NCBI GenBank assembly: GCA_934647165.1
Contig: CAKUFA010000010.1
Coordinates: forward strand, 1 to 64,000
Length of the DNA stretch: 64,000 nt
Direction of reading: 5' to 3'
Source of the DNA: an uncultured Clostridia bacterium
GTDB taxonomy: Bacteria; Bacillota; Clostridia; Christensenellales; Aristaeellaceae
Position numbers and translations under genes: made by a program. The notes under the pieces are model-generated. The model saw nothing but the letters and a program-made list of their open reading frames with translations, was not told the origin of the DNA and ran no database searches. Below are positions 26,521-35,497 of this stretch, piece after piece. Position 1 is the stretch's first letter. Every line of letters starts with the position of its first letter.

Positions 26521-27266
26521 TTGTTTTCCGCTTCCTCCTGCACCAGCCACTGTCGCTGCCTTCGTTTCTGCACCTCGCCGTCCTGCTCTTCCAGCCCCAG
26601 CAGCTCGCTCACCGTCACCAGCCTGTATCCTGCTTTTTTCAGCTCCGGAATCAGCTTTTGCAAGCAACGCACGTCCCTTGCGCGGGCATGATAAAGCAGG
26701 ATGCTGCCGTTTTGCGTTTCCTTCAGCGCTTCGTCAGGATCCGTCTGGCTCACATCCCAGCGCACGGCATGCGCATAGCCTGCCTGCTCAATGGCCTCCA
26801 CCACAACCATGTCGCTCATGTGTTTGGGATTTCGTGCCAGTTTGCCCATGGGCGGGCGCATCACCTGCATGGGATAGTCGAAACCCAACAGCTCGTTCAG
26901 TTTTTTCTGTGTATTTTGCAGGCTTTGGCGGATGCTCTTTCCACTCATGCGGCCCATGTTGCGGTGGCCCCAGGTATGGTTACCGATTTCGCATCCCATA
27001 TCCACCGCCCGCCTCCATGTTTCGCCATCTTTCCGTTTCAGCGCTTTTCCAATCACAAAAAAGGTTACCGGCACGTCCTCCCGATCGCAAATGTCAAGGA
27101 TTTCCTGCACCCGCGCAATGTTATAGCAATCGTCTACCGTCACGGCAACCCGCTGCATTTTCCGATCGCCATGGAACACTGTGAAGCCTTTTTCTACCGC
27201 CTGCGCCGCAAGGGGCTGCACAAGCAATAGCAAGCAGCAGATTATCGCATACAGACGTTTTCGCAT
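26508..27266 (-). CDS. Secreted polysaccharide deacetylase (NodB fold)
   Basis: 252 residues with a signal peptide (MRKRLYAIICCLLLLVQPLA, then AQA as likely cleavage region). The NodB domain shows VTVDDCYN (usually TFDDG), the zinc H-x3-H in GNHTWGHRN, and RPPMGKLA (usually RPPYG). LYHARARD corresponds to the LxH motif. Such enzymes remove acetyl groups from peptidoglycan or other GlcNAc polymers, and several act on the spore cortex (PdaA). The Asp, both His and the Arg are present, so activity is likely; the substrate is not determined. The C-terminus ends in a Gln/Glu/Asn-rich tail. Confidence 0.88.
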   Translation of the reverse strand: MRKRLYAIICCLLLLVQPLAAQAVEKGFTVFHGDRKMQRVAVTVDDCYNIARVQEILDICDREDVPVTFFVIGKALKRKDGETWRRAVDMGCEIGNHTWGHRNMGRMSGKSIRQSLQNTQKKLNELLGFDYPMQVMRPPMGKLARNPKHMSDMVVVEAIEQAGYAHAVRWDVSQTDPDEALKETQNGSILLYHARARDVRCLQKLIPELKKAGYRLVTVSELLGLEEQDGEVQKRRQRQWLVQEEAENNNDS

Positions 27267-27326
27267 AGCTCGTTCATCTCCTTTTCTTCAAGCGGCGCGC
27301 CGTGACTTTTCCATGCCTTGTTTGTA

Positions 27327-27371
27327 GAAGCGTTGCCCCTTCGATTCTCTCTTTGACCGAAGGGGCGCTTC
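27327..27371. other. Stable inverted repeat after the anti-sigma gene
   Basis: GAAGCG-tt-GCCCCTTCG ... CGAAGGGGC-GCTTC. The stem is long but has no T-run on either side. It may end or stabilise the sigma/anti-sigma transcript. Confidence 0.45.
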
Positions 27372-27396
27372 CCTGTTCAGTGTTTATCCGCCAGCA

Positions 27397-28668
27397 TTAC
27401 CTTTCCTGCATTTGTTTCCATGCTGCATCTATCGCTTCTTGTTGTTTCCATGCATAGCCGTCTTCACTGATGGCTTCCAGTTGCTCGTGTGTCCGTGGAA
27501 AATGGATGCAGTATTCTCGCCTCTGTTCGCCATGGGCATAAGGCGCCAGCCCTGCCAAATAGCAGTCTCCATTGGGGAATGTCACGACCACGGCCATCGG
27601 CGTCCAGCCTTCGCCGGGCTGCACAGTATCCGGGTCACGCTCCAAATCTGTTTCCGTTTCCGGATACAGCCCCAGAAGATACTCTTTCGTGCAGGCATCC
27701 ATGGTTTCCTTGTCCGCATCTGTTACAGGTACAGCTTCCGCATGGTCTTTCCCGGCAGTGATGCGCATCCGCCATTGCGTTTCCGTGGCTGCGTCTGCCA
27801 CAGTCACCTCAGTTTCCTCGCCGCACAAAGGTGCAACCGTGTCATACCAGTTGGCATAGCGCACCGCCTTCCTGGTCTGCTCTCCTTCCGGTTCTGTCCT
27901 GGCAATCGCCGCCATCCAGTCCTCAGCCTGCATGCTTTCCTGAATCATTTCGCCCCGCTCATTCACTTCGCCCGTGGCCAGGTATATGCTTATTTGATAC
28001 GCAGCCTGTTCAGGAAGTTCTTCATCCAGCGCAATTTCCATGGACACATGCACCCCGCCGTCCTGCATGGGGGTTGCGGTATAGCCCACCGTGCCGCCAA
28101 GCAGTGCACCGTCTTGGGTCGCAAGACCATTGGGAATGCAGATCACCCGCATCAGCCGGCTTCCGCTTTCCGTGGCTTTTTGCTGATAGCTGGGCGTTCC
28201 TGCAGGCAATGCTTCGCCGCTTAGCGTATCAACACCAAAGAGGTCGTCCGGCATGGCTTCCTCGCACAGCAGCACTTTCCCGGCTTCCGGATAAATCACC
28301 GCAGTAGCCAGCACATAGCCGTTTCCGTTTTCGCCCATATTGGTGAGCACCACGTCGCCAAGCGTTACCGTTACACCGCCAAAGGAATGGCTTTGTCCAC
28401 CCGGAACGGAAACGCCTTGTGCCGCCTTATCACCAAATGCATCGCCATAGAATTGACGGAACCATTCCGTTGTTCCCGGGATGTTTGCCGCAACCGCCGC
28501 CGCCACTGCCAAAATAGCGTACAGAATCACCACCAGGCTGCTCATTGCCTTTCGTTTCACAGGTTTTTCCTCCTCCGTTCGGCGCAGGGCATACTGCACG
28601 CGGTGTTGGAAGCTTTCCGGCACATCTCCGTAGGTTTTACGAAAATCAATGTCCTCCAGCCTTTTCAC
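27397..28668 (-). CDS. Membrane-bound anti-sigma-type protein
   Basis: 423 residues. A cytoplasmic N-terminal 40 residues (KTYGDVPESFQHRVQYALRR) is followed by one transmembrane helix (about 43-62), then a large extracellular part rich in Glu, Gly and Thr without a domain I recognise. Partnering with an ECF sigma gene, whose stop it overlaps (ATGA), this is the topology of anti-sigma factors that bind the sigma factor inside and sense a signal outside. The N-terminus resembles DUF4179-type regulators of Clostridia, a tentative match. Confidence 0.7.
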   Translation of the reverse strand: MKRLEDIDFRKTYGDVPESFQHRVQYALRRTEEEKPVKRKAMSSLVVILYAILAVAAAVAANIPGTTEWFRQFYGDAFGDKAAQGVSVPGGQSHSFGGVTVTLGDVVLTNMGENGNGYVLATAVIYPEAGKVLLCEEAMPDDLFGVDTLSGEALPAGTPSYQQKATESGSRLMRVICIPNGLATQDGALLGGTVGYTATPMQDGGVHVSMEIALDEELPEQAAYQISIYLATGEVNERGEMIQESMQAEDWMAAIARTEPEGEQTRKAVRYANWYDTVAPLCGEETEVTVADAATETQWRMRITAGKDHAEAVPVTDADKETMDACTKEYLLGLYPETETDLERDPDTVQPGEGWTPMAVVVTFPNGDCYLAGLAPYAHGEQRREYCIHFPRTHEQLEAISEDGYAWKQQEAIDAAWKQMQER

Positions 28669-29141
28669 AGTCCCTGCACCTCCTTCAATGCGTCATCCTG
28701 CTTCATTTTGTCCCGCCCGCGTTTCAAACGGGCCTTCACGGTTCCTTCGGGCAATCTCAGCATGGATGCAATCGTCCGCACATCGTAGCCCTCCAGATAG
28801 TACAGCACCATCGGCACGCGCAGCTTATCCGGCAGCGAGGAAAAGAAACGGTACAAGTCTATGTCGCACCCCGCCGGTGCAGGGTTTTCCGGCAGCGTTT
28901 CCACCGGTGTTTCCCGCTTGTGCGCCCGCAAAATCCCATAGCATTCGTTGATGAGAATGCGTGTCACCCACGCTTCCAGGCGGCTTTCGTCCCGCAGCTT
29001 TTGCTGGTTTCGCCATGCACGCTCGATGCAGCTTTGCACGGCATCCTCCCGGTCGCAGGGCTGCTTCAGGATGCTGCATGCCACGCGGTAAAGCGTGCCC
29101 TGCATACCCACAATGCGCACCGCAAATTCCTCATGTGTCAT
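28665..29141 (-). CDS. ECF-type RNA polymerase sigma factor
   Basis: 158 residues. Region 2 spans about 10-75 (VACSILKQPCDREDAVQSCIERAWRN), and region 4 about 100-150 (SLPDKLRVPMVLYYLEGYDVRTIASMLRLPEGTVKARLKRGR is the -35-binding HTH stretch). ATG 29141 follows GGAGGGG; a longer N-terminus starting 10 codons earlier overlaps that ribosome site. It is co-transcribed with the downstream membrane anti-sigma gene. Target promoters are unknown. Confidence 0.9.
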   Translation of the reverse strand: MTHEEFAVRIVGMQGTLYRVACSILKQPCDREDAVQSCIERAWRNQQKLRDESRLEAWVTRILINECYGILRAHKRETPVETLPENPAPAGCDIDLYRFFSSLPDKLRVPMVLYYLEGYDVRTIASMLRLPEGTVKARLKRGRDKMKQDDALKEVQGL

Positions 29142-29246
29142 TGAAGCCCCTCCATGCCAAAGGCTTTTCACTCTTTCCTGTAATCCGGATTACACTTTAT
29201 TGATGCCCGTCAGGTGCGTTTGGTTGCATTCAGGAGGAAGAAAAAA

Positions 29247-29291
29247 GCGCGTGGAGAGCATTTGCAGCCATGCTTTTTGCCCTCCGCGTGC
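29247..29291 (-). terminator. Terminator of the His-rich protein gene
   Basis: GCGCGTGGAG ... CTCCGCGTGC stem with small mismatches. On the minus strand it is followed by TTTTTTCTT. It lies 16 bases past the stop of the His-rich gene. Confidence 0.65.
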
Positions 29292-29306
29292 CGAAAAGAT
29301 CATTTT

Positions 29307-29795
29307 TTACTCATCTTGAGCCAATGCGACGCTGCCTTTTTCCAGATTTGGCGTATCGAAAAGCGCATCCGGACGCGATGCGTTTTCCTTCACCGTGTCG
29401 CAAAAATAGCGGTATAATGAAGAACGTTCGTATACGCCGTAGTCGTAGCCTGTCAGTGGAATATCATAATCCAGGGTAATCAAGCCCTTTTCCTCCAAAG
29501 AGGCAAAAGGTGCGCTGTCCAGCCGCGCATCCTCCATAGAGGTACTTTCATCCGTCAAATACACCGGTTCCATAGCCACGGCATACAGCTCATCCTCTTT
29601 GCTGGAGGTGATGGTAAAGCGTGCAATCGGCAGATAATGACAGTGATGCAGTGCATGCAACAGCCGCTCTTCCTCTGCCGTCAGTTGTCCGTCATGGTGA
29701 TGCTCATGTCCGCAGTTGCAGCCTGCTTCGTGGTGGTGGTGCTCATGCCCACAGCCGCAGCCGTCCTCGTGGTGATGGTGCTTGTGTTCCTGCAT
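29307..29795 (-). CDS. His-rich metal-binding protein, unknown function
   Basis: 162 residues. The first 36 residues hold two near-repeats of HHHHE-x-GC-x-CGHEHHHH, giving about 17 His and 4 Cys, an obvious Zn/Ni/Co-binding segment like those of metallochaperones (UreE, HypB, CobW tails). The remainder (from LTAEEERLLHAL) is acidic and looks like a small wHTH-type domain, followed by a Tyr-rich stretch (GYDYGVYERSSLYRYF). ATG 29795 follows AAGGAGGAAGAAAAAC; upstream in-frame sequence overlaps the neighbour and is rejected. No signal peptide, so cytoplasmic. No metal enzyme or transporter is adjacent. Confidence 0.75.
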   Translation of the reverse strand: MQEHKHHHHEDGCGCGHEHHHHEAGCNCGHEHHHDGQLTAEEERLLHALHHCHYLPIARFTITSSKEDELYAVAMEPVYLTDESTSMEDARLDSAPFASLEEKGLITLDYDIPLTGYDYGVYERSSLYRYFCDTVKENASRPDALFDTPNLEKGSVALAQDE

Positions 29796-29904
29796 GTTTT
29801 TCTTCCTCCTTTTTCTACAATGCGTATAGTATACACGATTTTCATGCAATGGAAAAGAGGCGGCGCATCTTTTCGCCGCCCCTTCCATTTTCATCGTCTG
29901 CCGA

Positions 29905-30411
29905 TTACTCTGCCGCAGCCACACTGCCCAGCATTTCATAAATGTAGGCAGGCGCATCCATTTCAGCATCGGTGGAACCGAAGCAGAAGCAGTACATATT
30001 TTCTTCGCTGGTATACAGATACGCATAGGAATACAGGCCGTCCGCGGAGGTTGCCATCACGTAGTACAGTCCGTTGATCGTTGCAGCGCCAACTTCATTC
30101 TTATACGTGCCGTTTGCCACGGACGCATCAATGGCCGCCATCACGGTGTCAAAATCTGCGCAGAGTATGCCGGTCACGGAGATAGTATTCTCCGCATTGA
30201 CAAAGCAGAACTGAGCGTTCTCAGGCACGGGATTCACCGCCTGCCAATCCGCCGGCAGCTGAAAAGTCAGTCCCGTATCGCCCATAGGCACGGTCACAGC
30301 TTCATAAGACACCTCGTTGGTGATTTCCACTGTCGCAGGTTCTTCAGCAAGGGCAGCAAAAGCACACAGGCTCAGGCACAGTGCCAGCAGCAGAGCAGTA
30401 AACTTCTTCAT
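29905..30411 (-). CDS. Small secreted protein of unknown function
   Basis: 168 residues with a clear signal peptide (MKKFTALLLALCLSLCAFA, cleavage likely after ALA). The mature part begins EEPATVEITNEVSYEAV and is a mainly beta protein: VPMGDTGLTFQLPADWQAV resembles the start of PsbP-like or lipoprotein folds with a short LP-x-DW motif. There are no catalytic motifs. ATG 30411 follows AAGGAG. It is transcribed separately from the His-rich gene (109-base gap). I assign no function. Confidence 0.75.
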   Translation of the reverse strand: MKKFTALLLALCLSLCAFAALAEEPATVEITNEVSYEAVTVPMGDTGLTFQLPADWQAVNPVPENAQFCFVNAENTISVTGILCADFDTVMAAIDASVANGTYKNEVGAATINGLYYVMATSADGLYSYAYLYTSEENMYCFCFGSTDAEMDAPAYIYEMLGSVAAAE

Positions 30412-30775
30412 TTGAGTAGCTCCTTTCATCTTTCGCATAATTTGAGACAGCGGCATTATACCTTCTTTTGCAGGAAAATACAATCCCTTTCGTTCAAAAA
30501 ATTTCCATTTCCTTGTTCTTTCATCACAAGGCGATTTGGGGGAATACCCTCATTCGCGAAAAACCGAATAAAATCCGCAAAACGCATCATTCCCTTTGCC
30601 TTTTCTATTGACAAACCATAGAGTTTCAGCTAAACTGAATACGGCTTAGGGGATTAGCAAAGTGTCCTTTTCTTGCAAGCGGTTGATGCACACGGCATGC
30701 GTCATGGAGGACGTTGGCTATTAGGCTTTTTTTATGCAAAGCATCGGTTTTTAACTCGTAACGAAAGGTGATCGT
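30412..30775. promoter_or_regulatory. Intergenic control region of the ABC/NADAR operon
   Basis: 364 bases between divergent units. Plus-strand promoter: TTGACA (30608-30613), 17-base spacer, TAAACT (30631-30636). An inverted repeat TTCAG-ctaaa-CTGAA (30625-30639) overlaps the -10 box and is a candidate repressor site. The leader of about 130 bases can fold: GTCCT pairs with AGGAC around an inner TGATGCA/TGCGTCA stem, followed by a T7 run near 30727-30733, possibly an attenuator. No small gene is supported here. Confidence 0.55.
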
Positions 30776-31696
30776 ATGCAGAAATCTTCCGCAAAAAAGC
30801 GGACCCCCCGGTTGAAAATCGGTTCCTACAGCACGCACGATTTGGCAACAGCCTTTTTGTTTTTGTTGCCGGCTTTTGTTGTGTTCATCGTTTTCAAGTA
30901 TTATCCGCTGATTGAGAATTTCTCCATTGGCATGACATCCTGGGATTTCTTCGGCCCCAAACATTACGTTGGCTTTGACAATTATACCCGCCTGTTCAAA
31001 AGCTCCACCTTCTGGAAGGTGCTGGGCAATACCTTTCATTACACCATCTGGTCTACCTTTCTTTCTTTGCTGCTGGGCATGCTGCTGGCGCTGATTCTTG
31101 CCCAGCGCAACAGCTTTGGCGCCCGCACCCTCAAAACGCTGTTCTTTGTACCGAACATCACCACCGCCTCCGCTGTGGCTATTTTGTGGATTTGGGTTTT
31201 CAACCCTTCCAACGGTTTGATGGAAATCATCTACAGCCTGTTTGGAGCAAAAAGCCCGGATTGGCTGCTGAATGCCAAGTATGCCCGGTGGGCGATCATT
31301 GCCCTGGGTGTGTGGCGTTCCATGGGCTACAGCATGATGATTTTCTCCTCCGGTATTGCGCAGATCAGCGAAGACATCTACGAGGCCGCGCGAATTGACG
31401 GCGCAAGCAAATTCCGGCAGGCAGTGAGCATCACCATTCCTTTGCTCATGCCCACGGTGGCTTTTCTTGGCACCACCACCTTCATCACCGGCATGCAGGT
31501 GTTCGACTCCGTGCAGGTAATGACCAGCGGCAATAACGGTACCAGCGTCATCAACCTGTACATTTATACCGAGGCGTTTGTGAAGAGCCACGCCGGGCGC
31601 GCAGCCGCGGCTTCCGTAGTGCTGTTCATGATTCTGCTGGTGTGCACCATCTTCCAGCGCCTTTTGACAGAAAGGAAGGGGTCAAAGAATGGCTAA
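30776..31696 (+). CDS. CUT1 ABC sugar importer permease (MalF/UgpA type)
   Basis: 306 residues, six transmembrane helices. The cytoplasmic EAA loop for ATPase docking is near EDIYEAARIDGASKFRQAVSITIPLL, and the N-terminal FLLPAFVVFIVFKYYPLIENF helix is typical of the family. ATG 30776 follows AAAGGTG. It is the first gene of the ten-gene operon and overlaps the second permease by 8 bases. The operon has no ATPase; CUT1 importers of Firmicutes often share one multitask ATPase (MsmX type) encoded elsewhere. The substrate cannot be read from sequence. Confidence 0.93.
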   Translation: MQKSSAKKRTPRLKIGSYSTHDLATAFLFLLPAFVVFIVFKYYPLIENFSIGMTSWDFFGPKHYVGFDNYTRLFKSSTFWKVLGNTFHYTIWSTFLSLLLGMLLALILAQRNSFGARTLKTLFFVPNITTASAVAILWIWVFNPSNGLMEIIYSLFGAKSPDWLLNAKYARWAIIALGVWRSMGYSMMIFSSGIAQISEDIYEAARIDGASKFRQAVSITIPLLMPTVAFLGTTTFITGMQVFDSVQVMTSGNNGTSVINLYIYTEAFVKSHAGRAAAASVVLFMILLVCTIFQRLLTERKGSKNG

Positions 31697-32549
31697 AACC
31701 AAGCTGATGCAGGAAAAGCTGACCCCTGTTTCCCTGCTGGTTAAGGTATTGTGCACCATTTTCCTGGTGCTGATGTCGCTGTTTGTTATTCTTCCTTTTG
31801 CATGGATGATCCTTACCAGCTTGATGCCCAACGCCCGTTCGCTGCTGCTGCGTCCCTTCAAGCTGCCGTGGCCGCCCAACTTCCACAATTATATTGAAGC
31901 GTGGAATATGCAGCCCTTTAACACCTATGCGTTCAACAGCATTTTCATTTCCACGATCGTTACCATTATATCAACCGTTACCGCGCTGATGGCCGGTTAC
32001 GCTTTCGCCTATCTGCGCTTCCCTTGCAAGAAGCTTTTGTTCCTGCTGGTACTTGCGGTGTTGATGCTGCCTTCGCAGGTATCCATCATTCCGTTGTACG
32101 TTACCATTTCCAAGCTGAACTGGCTGGACAGTTATTGGGCGCTCATCATTCCCTTTGCAGCAGATGCCTATGGCATTTACCTAATCACCAATGCTTTCAA
32201 AAGCATCCCGGTGGAATTTATCGAAGCCGCCAAGATTGAAGGCGCAGGCCATCTGCGCATTCTGTTCCAGATTTTGTTCCACCTCGCCAAGCCTTCCGTT
32301 GTTGCGTTCGCCATCATGGCGTTCAAGTGGCGCTGGAACGACTATTTCTGGGTACTGATGATGACCTCGTCCACCCACATGCGCACGCTCCCTGTGGGCC
32401 TTGTGATGATGAAGGTAGAGGATGGCGGCAATCAGTGGCATCTCATCATGGCTGCAACGCTGCTGGTCATCCTGCCGATCATTATCATCTATCTGCTGAT
32501 TCAGAAAGCGCTGAACAGCAACCAGACCGCGGGCGGCATCAAAGGCTGA
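31689..32549 (+). CDS. CUT1 ABC sugar importer permease (MalG/UgpE type)
   Basis: 286 residues, six transmembrane helices with the MalG-type start (LPFAWMILTSLMP) and the EAA loop VEFIEAAKIEGAGHLRILFQILF. Partner of the preceding permease. ATG 31689 follows GGAAGGGG. A short GGGC-aact-GCCC hairpin with a T6 run (about 32603-32625) lies between it and the binding-protein gene and may tune expression. Confidence 0.93.
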   Translation: MAKTKLMQEKLTPVSLLVKVLCTIFLVLMSLFVILPFAWMILTSLMPNARSLLLRPFKLPWPPNFHNYIEAWNMQPFNTYAFNSIFISTIVTIISTVTALMAGYAFAYLRFPCKKLLFLLVLAVLMLPSQVSIIPLYVTISKLNWLDSYWALIIPFAADAYGIYLITNAFKSIPVEFIEAAKIEGAGHLRILFQILFHLAKPSVVAFAIMAFKWRWNDYFWVLMMTSSTHMRTLPVGLVMMKVEDGGNQWHLIMAATLLVILPIIIIYLLIQKALNSNQTAGGIKG

Positions 32550-32638
32550 GCAGCATCCCCTGTTTCGATCCTCTGCCGCATAACGCGGTTTTGGATAGAT
32601 GGGCAACTGCCCGGATTTTTTGAAGGAGGTATCCCCCC

Positions 32639-33913
32639 ATGAAGCGCATTCTGAGCATCCTCATGGCGCTGACGCTGCTGCTGTCCGTTGTCAGCACCGC
32701 CTCTGCCGACGAACCCACCCAGATCGAGATCTGGAGCCCCCTGACCGGTGCGAAGGCCGCTACCTTCGACGCTCTGGTGGAAGGCTTCAACCAGAGCCAG
32801 AGCGATGTGGTTGTGACCTGTATCCATCAGGGCGGCTACGATGTGGTTCGCCAGAAGATGGCCGCGTCCGCCAATGCCAGCAATATGCCCCAGATGGTGC
32901 TGGCTGACTACATTGATGTGCCGCTGTATGTCCAACGCGGTGTGCTTGTGCCCATGTCCACAATTCTGTCCGAGGATGTGCTGAACGACTTCTTCCCCGG
33001 CATGCTGGTGGACCTGACGGTGGACGGCACGGTTTATGCGGTGCCCTACAACCGCACCACCCAGGGCTTTGTGGTCAACATGGACCTGCTCAAGCAGGCC
33101 GGCATTAACCGCGTTGCATCCACCTGGGATGAGTTCTATGAGGACGCCAAGGCTTTCAAGGCTGCCATGGGCGACGGTTATTACTACAGCTATGCCTACT
33201 TCAATCAGTATATCTTCGAAGCCATCGCCTATTCCTTCGGCTGCACCATTGCCACGGCTGACGGCACGGCTATGATGACCGAAGACAAGATGGTGAATCT
33301 GTTCAAGTTCTTCCGCAAGATGTATGAAGAGGATCTGCTGTGCATGGTGCCCACCACCTCCGGCAGCTTCTCCGATCAGCATTCCACCTTCCTGGAAGGC
33401 AAGGTTGCCACCGTGTTCCAGTCCTCTTCCTTCATTCCTTCCGCCCAGACGCTGCTGGATTGCGACTGGTCCTTTGAGTATGTGCCTGCCGGCGAAGGCG
33501 GACACGCTGTGACCATCGGCGGCACCAACCTGGCCGTGACCACCGCTGCCACTGAACAGGAGCAGGAAGCCGCCAAGAAGTTCATCGAATATGTGACCAG
33601 CCCTGAAAACTGTGCAAAGGTATTTGTGGAAACTTCCAACCTGCCTGTGCGCAAGAGCGTGCTGGAGATGGACACCGTGAAGGACTTCATGGCTGCCAAT
33701 CCCTACACCACCAAGTTGCTCAGCCAGATGGACTATGCACGCAACGCTTCCGGCGTGACCAAGAACGTTGGCAACGTGTTCTCTGCCGTTGGCGACATGG
33801 TTGTTCGCCTGATCTATAACGGTGACGACATCGAGTCCACCCTGGAGGAGTACAACGAGCAGTTCCAGGATGAATTCGACGAGAAAAAAGCAAACGACAG
33901 CTACATCTACTAA
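32639..33913 (+). CDS. CUT1 extracellular solute-binding protein
   Basis: 424 residues. Signal peptide MKRILSILMALTLLLSVV with STASA cleavage; no Cys follows, so the usual lipobox is missing and the protein is not an obvious lipoprotein. The mature part (IEIWSPLTGAKAATFDALVEGFN) is family-1 sugar-binding protein-like, with GTVYAVPYNRTTQGFVVNMDLL and the ATEQEQEAAKKFIEYVTSPE region typical of it. AAGGAGG precedes ATG 32639. The protein delivers the unknown solute to the two permeases. Confidence 0.93.
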   Translation: MKRILSILMALTLLLSVVSTASADEPTQIEIWSPLTGAKAATFDALVEGFNQSQSDVVVTCIHQGGYDVVRQKMAASANASNMPQMVLADYIDVPLYVQRGVLVPMSTILSEDVLNDFFPGMLVDLTVDGTVYAVPYNRTTQGFVVNMDLLKQAGINRVASTWDEFYEDAKAFKAAMGDGYYYSYAYFNQYIFEAIAYSFGCTIATADGTAMMTEDKMVNLFKFFRKMYEEDLLCMVPTTSGSFSDQHSTFLEGKVATVFQSSSFIPSAQTLLDCDWSFEYVPAGEGGHAVTIGGTNLAVTTAATEQEQEAAKKFIEYVTSPENCAKVFVETSNLPVRKSVLEMDTVKDFMAANPYTTKLLSQMDYARNASGVTKNVGNVFSAVGDMVVRLIYNGDDIESTLEEYNEQFQDEFDEKKANDSYIY

Positions 33914-33936
33914 GATTCTCTCAACAAACCGCTTTG

Positions 33937-33970
33937 GGGATGGGAGGGGCATTCTGCCCTTCCCTTTCCC
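33937..33970 (+). other. Intercistronic hairpin
   Basis: GGGA-t-GGGA-gGGGC-attct-GCCC-tTCCC-tTTCCC. The stem has no T-run, so it is more likely an mRNA-stability element protecting the binding-protein message than a full terminator. Confidence 0.5.
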
Positions 33971-33991
33971 TGTATTCTGAAGGAGTCAACC

Positions 33992-35497
33992 ATGCCGCAA
34001 ACGCTTGTGGAGACCGACCTGACGCTTTTGAACCTGCGCGCGGACGAAACACAATCCGCCCGCTATGCACGCCTTGCTTTCAACGTGCCTGAAGGATGCG
34101 GCATGCTGTCTGTATCCATGGACGTAAACACGGAACAGAGCGCGCAGATTCCGATGATCCTTTTCGATTCCAAGCACCACATTCGGCTGATGCGCGCTGC
34201 CAACGCCACAAAGGGCGAAGCGAACACTGTTTACACCATCACCCCAGCCGCAGCTGACAAAGGATGTATTCCCGGCTCAATTCCAGCAGGAAGCTGGCGG
34301 CTGCTTTTGTACAAGCGCCGCATGTACGAGGATGTCATCGCCCATATCACCGTGAAGTGTGAAGCATCCTGCGCTATGCCTGCCTCCACGCAGGTGGAGT
34401 TCCCCACCGTGCGCGCGCTGAACGAGCATCCTTTCTCCGCCAATGTACCCGATGCAAATCCTGGCTGGTACTGCGGCGAACTGCACACCCATTCTTCCGA
34501 AAGCACCGGCCATACCTCGCTGGAGACCGTTGTTCATACCGCCCGCAAGCTCGGGCTGGATTATATCGCCCTGACAGATCACTTTACCGCCTCCCATTGG
34601 CTGAAGCTACAGGAGATTGCAGACGATCATCGCCCGCTGCTGCTTCAAAGCATGGAAATTTCCGGTGATTATGGACATGCCAATGTGCATGGGCTGCACA
34701 CATGGCTCAATCCTCTGGTGGATGACAACGCCGACCTGGTAGACTTCCTCGGTCTTAAGGAACGCCCCAGCATGGAATCCATCGCCGACGCAGCCCATGC
34801 GCAAGGTGCGCTGATGTGCATCAACCATGCGCTGAGCGGTATCATGGGTTGGCGCTACCGGGAATTCCCTTTTGAAAAAGCAGACCTGTATGAAGTGCAC
34901 TGCACTTCTGAAATTCAGACATGTATGCTCTATACCACCCATTGGGATCTGCTGCTGACCCATGGCTATCATCTGACAGGGGTCGGCTCCTCCGATTCAC
35001 ACCACCCAACGCTGAAGGGTCCGTGGCAGTTGGGACATGTGCGCACATGGATCTATGCTGATGCACTGAGCCAACCTGCGCTGCTGCGCGGTCTCAAGGC
35101 CGGGCATGCCTATGTTGGTATCGAAGGCGTCCGCATGGACATGCATGCTGCCTGCGCCGGACAGAGCGCTATGATGGGCGATATCATGCTTGTTCCTCAT
35201 GGCGAAAGCTTCACCGTGACCATGACCATGATCGATCATCCACGCGGCAACCTGTTCCTTTACAGTGACGGCATGCAGCTGGATGTCATCTACTATGACC
35301 AGCCGGGCACGGATACCTACACTCTCACCTATCCCGAAAGCTGGATTGCCAAAGGCGGCGAATCATATATCCGCATGGAATTTCACGCAGTGAAAGAACC
35401 GCCAAAGTTCCATGGGCAGGCCTTCCGCGATTATCAATCCGCGCGGCTGATTTCCAACCCCATCTGGTTTAAGCGAAAGGAGAATGTATCATGTTGA
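33992..35497 (+). CDS. CehA/McbA-type PHP phosphoesterase
   Basis: 501 residues. An N-terminal beta-sandwich (about 1-155) precedes a PHP domain: GELHTHSSESTGHTS has the H-x-H, YIALTDHFTASHW the Asp-His, HGLHTW a further His, and GVGSSDSHHPTLKG the last Asp-x-His. These ligands bind a metal trio that hydrolyses phosphodiesters or phosphate esters (polymerase/histidinol phosphatase superfamily). No signal peptide, so it is cytoplasmic and would act on imported substrate. The C-terminal 120 residues form a second beta domain. Its stop overlaps the LOG gene. Confidence 0.85.
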   Translation: MPQTLVETDLTLLNLRADETQSARYARLAFNVPEGCGMLSVSMDVNTEQSAQIPMILFDSKHHIRLMRAANATKGEANTVYTITPAAADKGCIPGSIPAGSWRLLLYKRRMYEDVIAHITVKCEASCAMPASTQVEFPTVRALNEHPFSANVPDANPGWYCGELHTHSSESTGHTSLETVVHTARKLGLDYIALTDHFTASHWLKLQEIADDHRPLLLQSMEISGDYGHANVHGLHTWLNPLVDDNADLVDFLGLKERPSMESIADAAHAQGALMCINHALSGIMGWRYREFPFEKADLYEVHCTSEIQTCMLYTTHWDLLLTHGYHLTGVGSSDSHHPTLKGPWQLGHVRTWIYADALSQPALLRGLKAGHAYVGIEGVRMDMHAACAGQSAMMGDIMLVPHGESFTVTMTMIDHPRGNLFLYSDGMQLDVIYYDQPGTDTYTLTYPESWIAKGGESYIRMEFHAVKEPPKFHGQAFRDYQSARLISNPIWFKRKENVSC

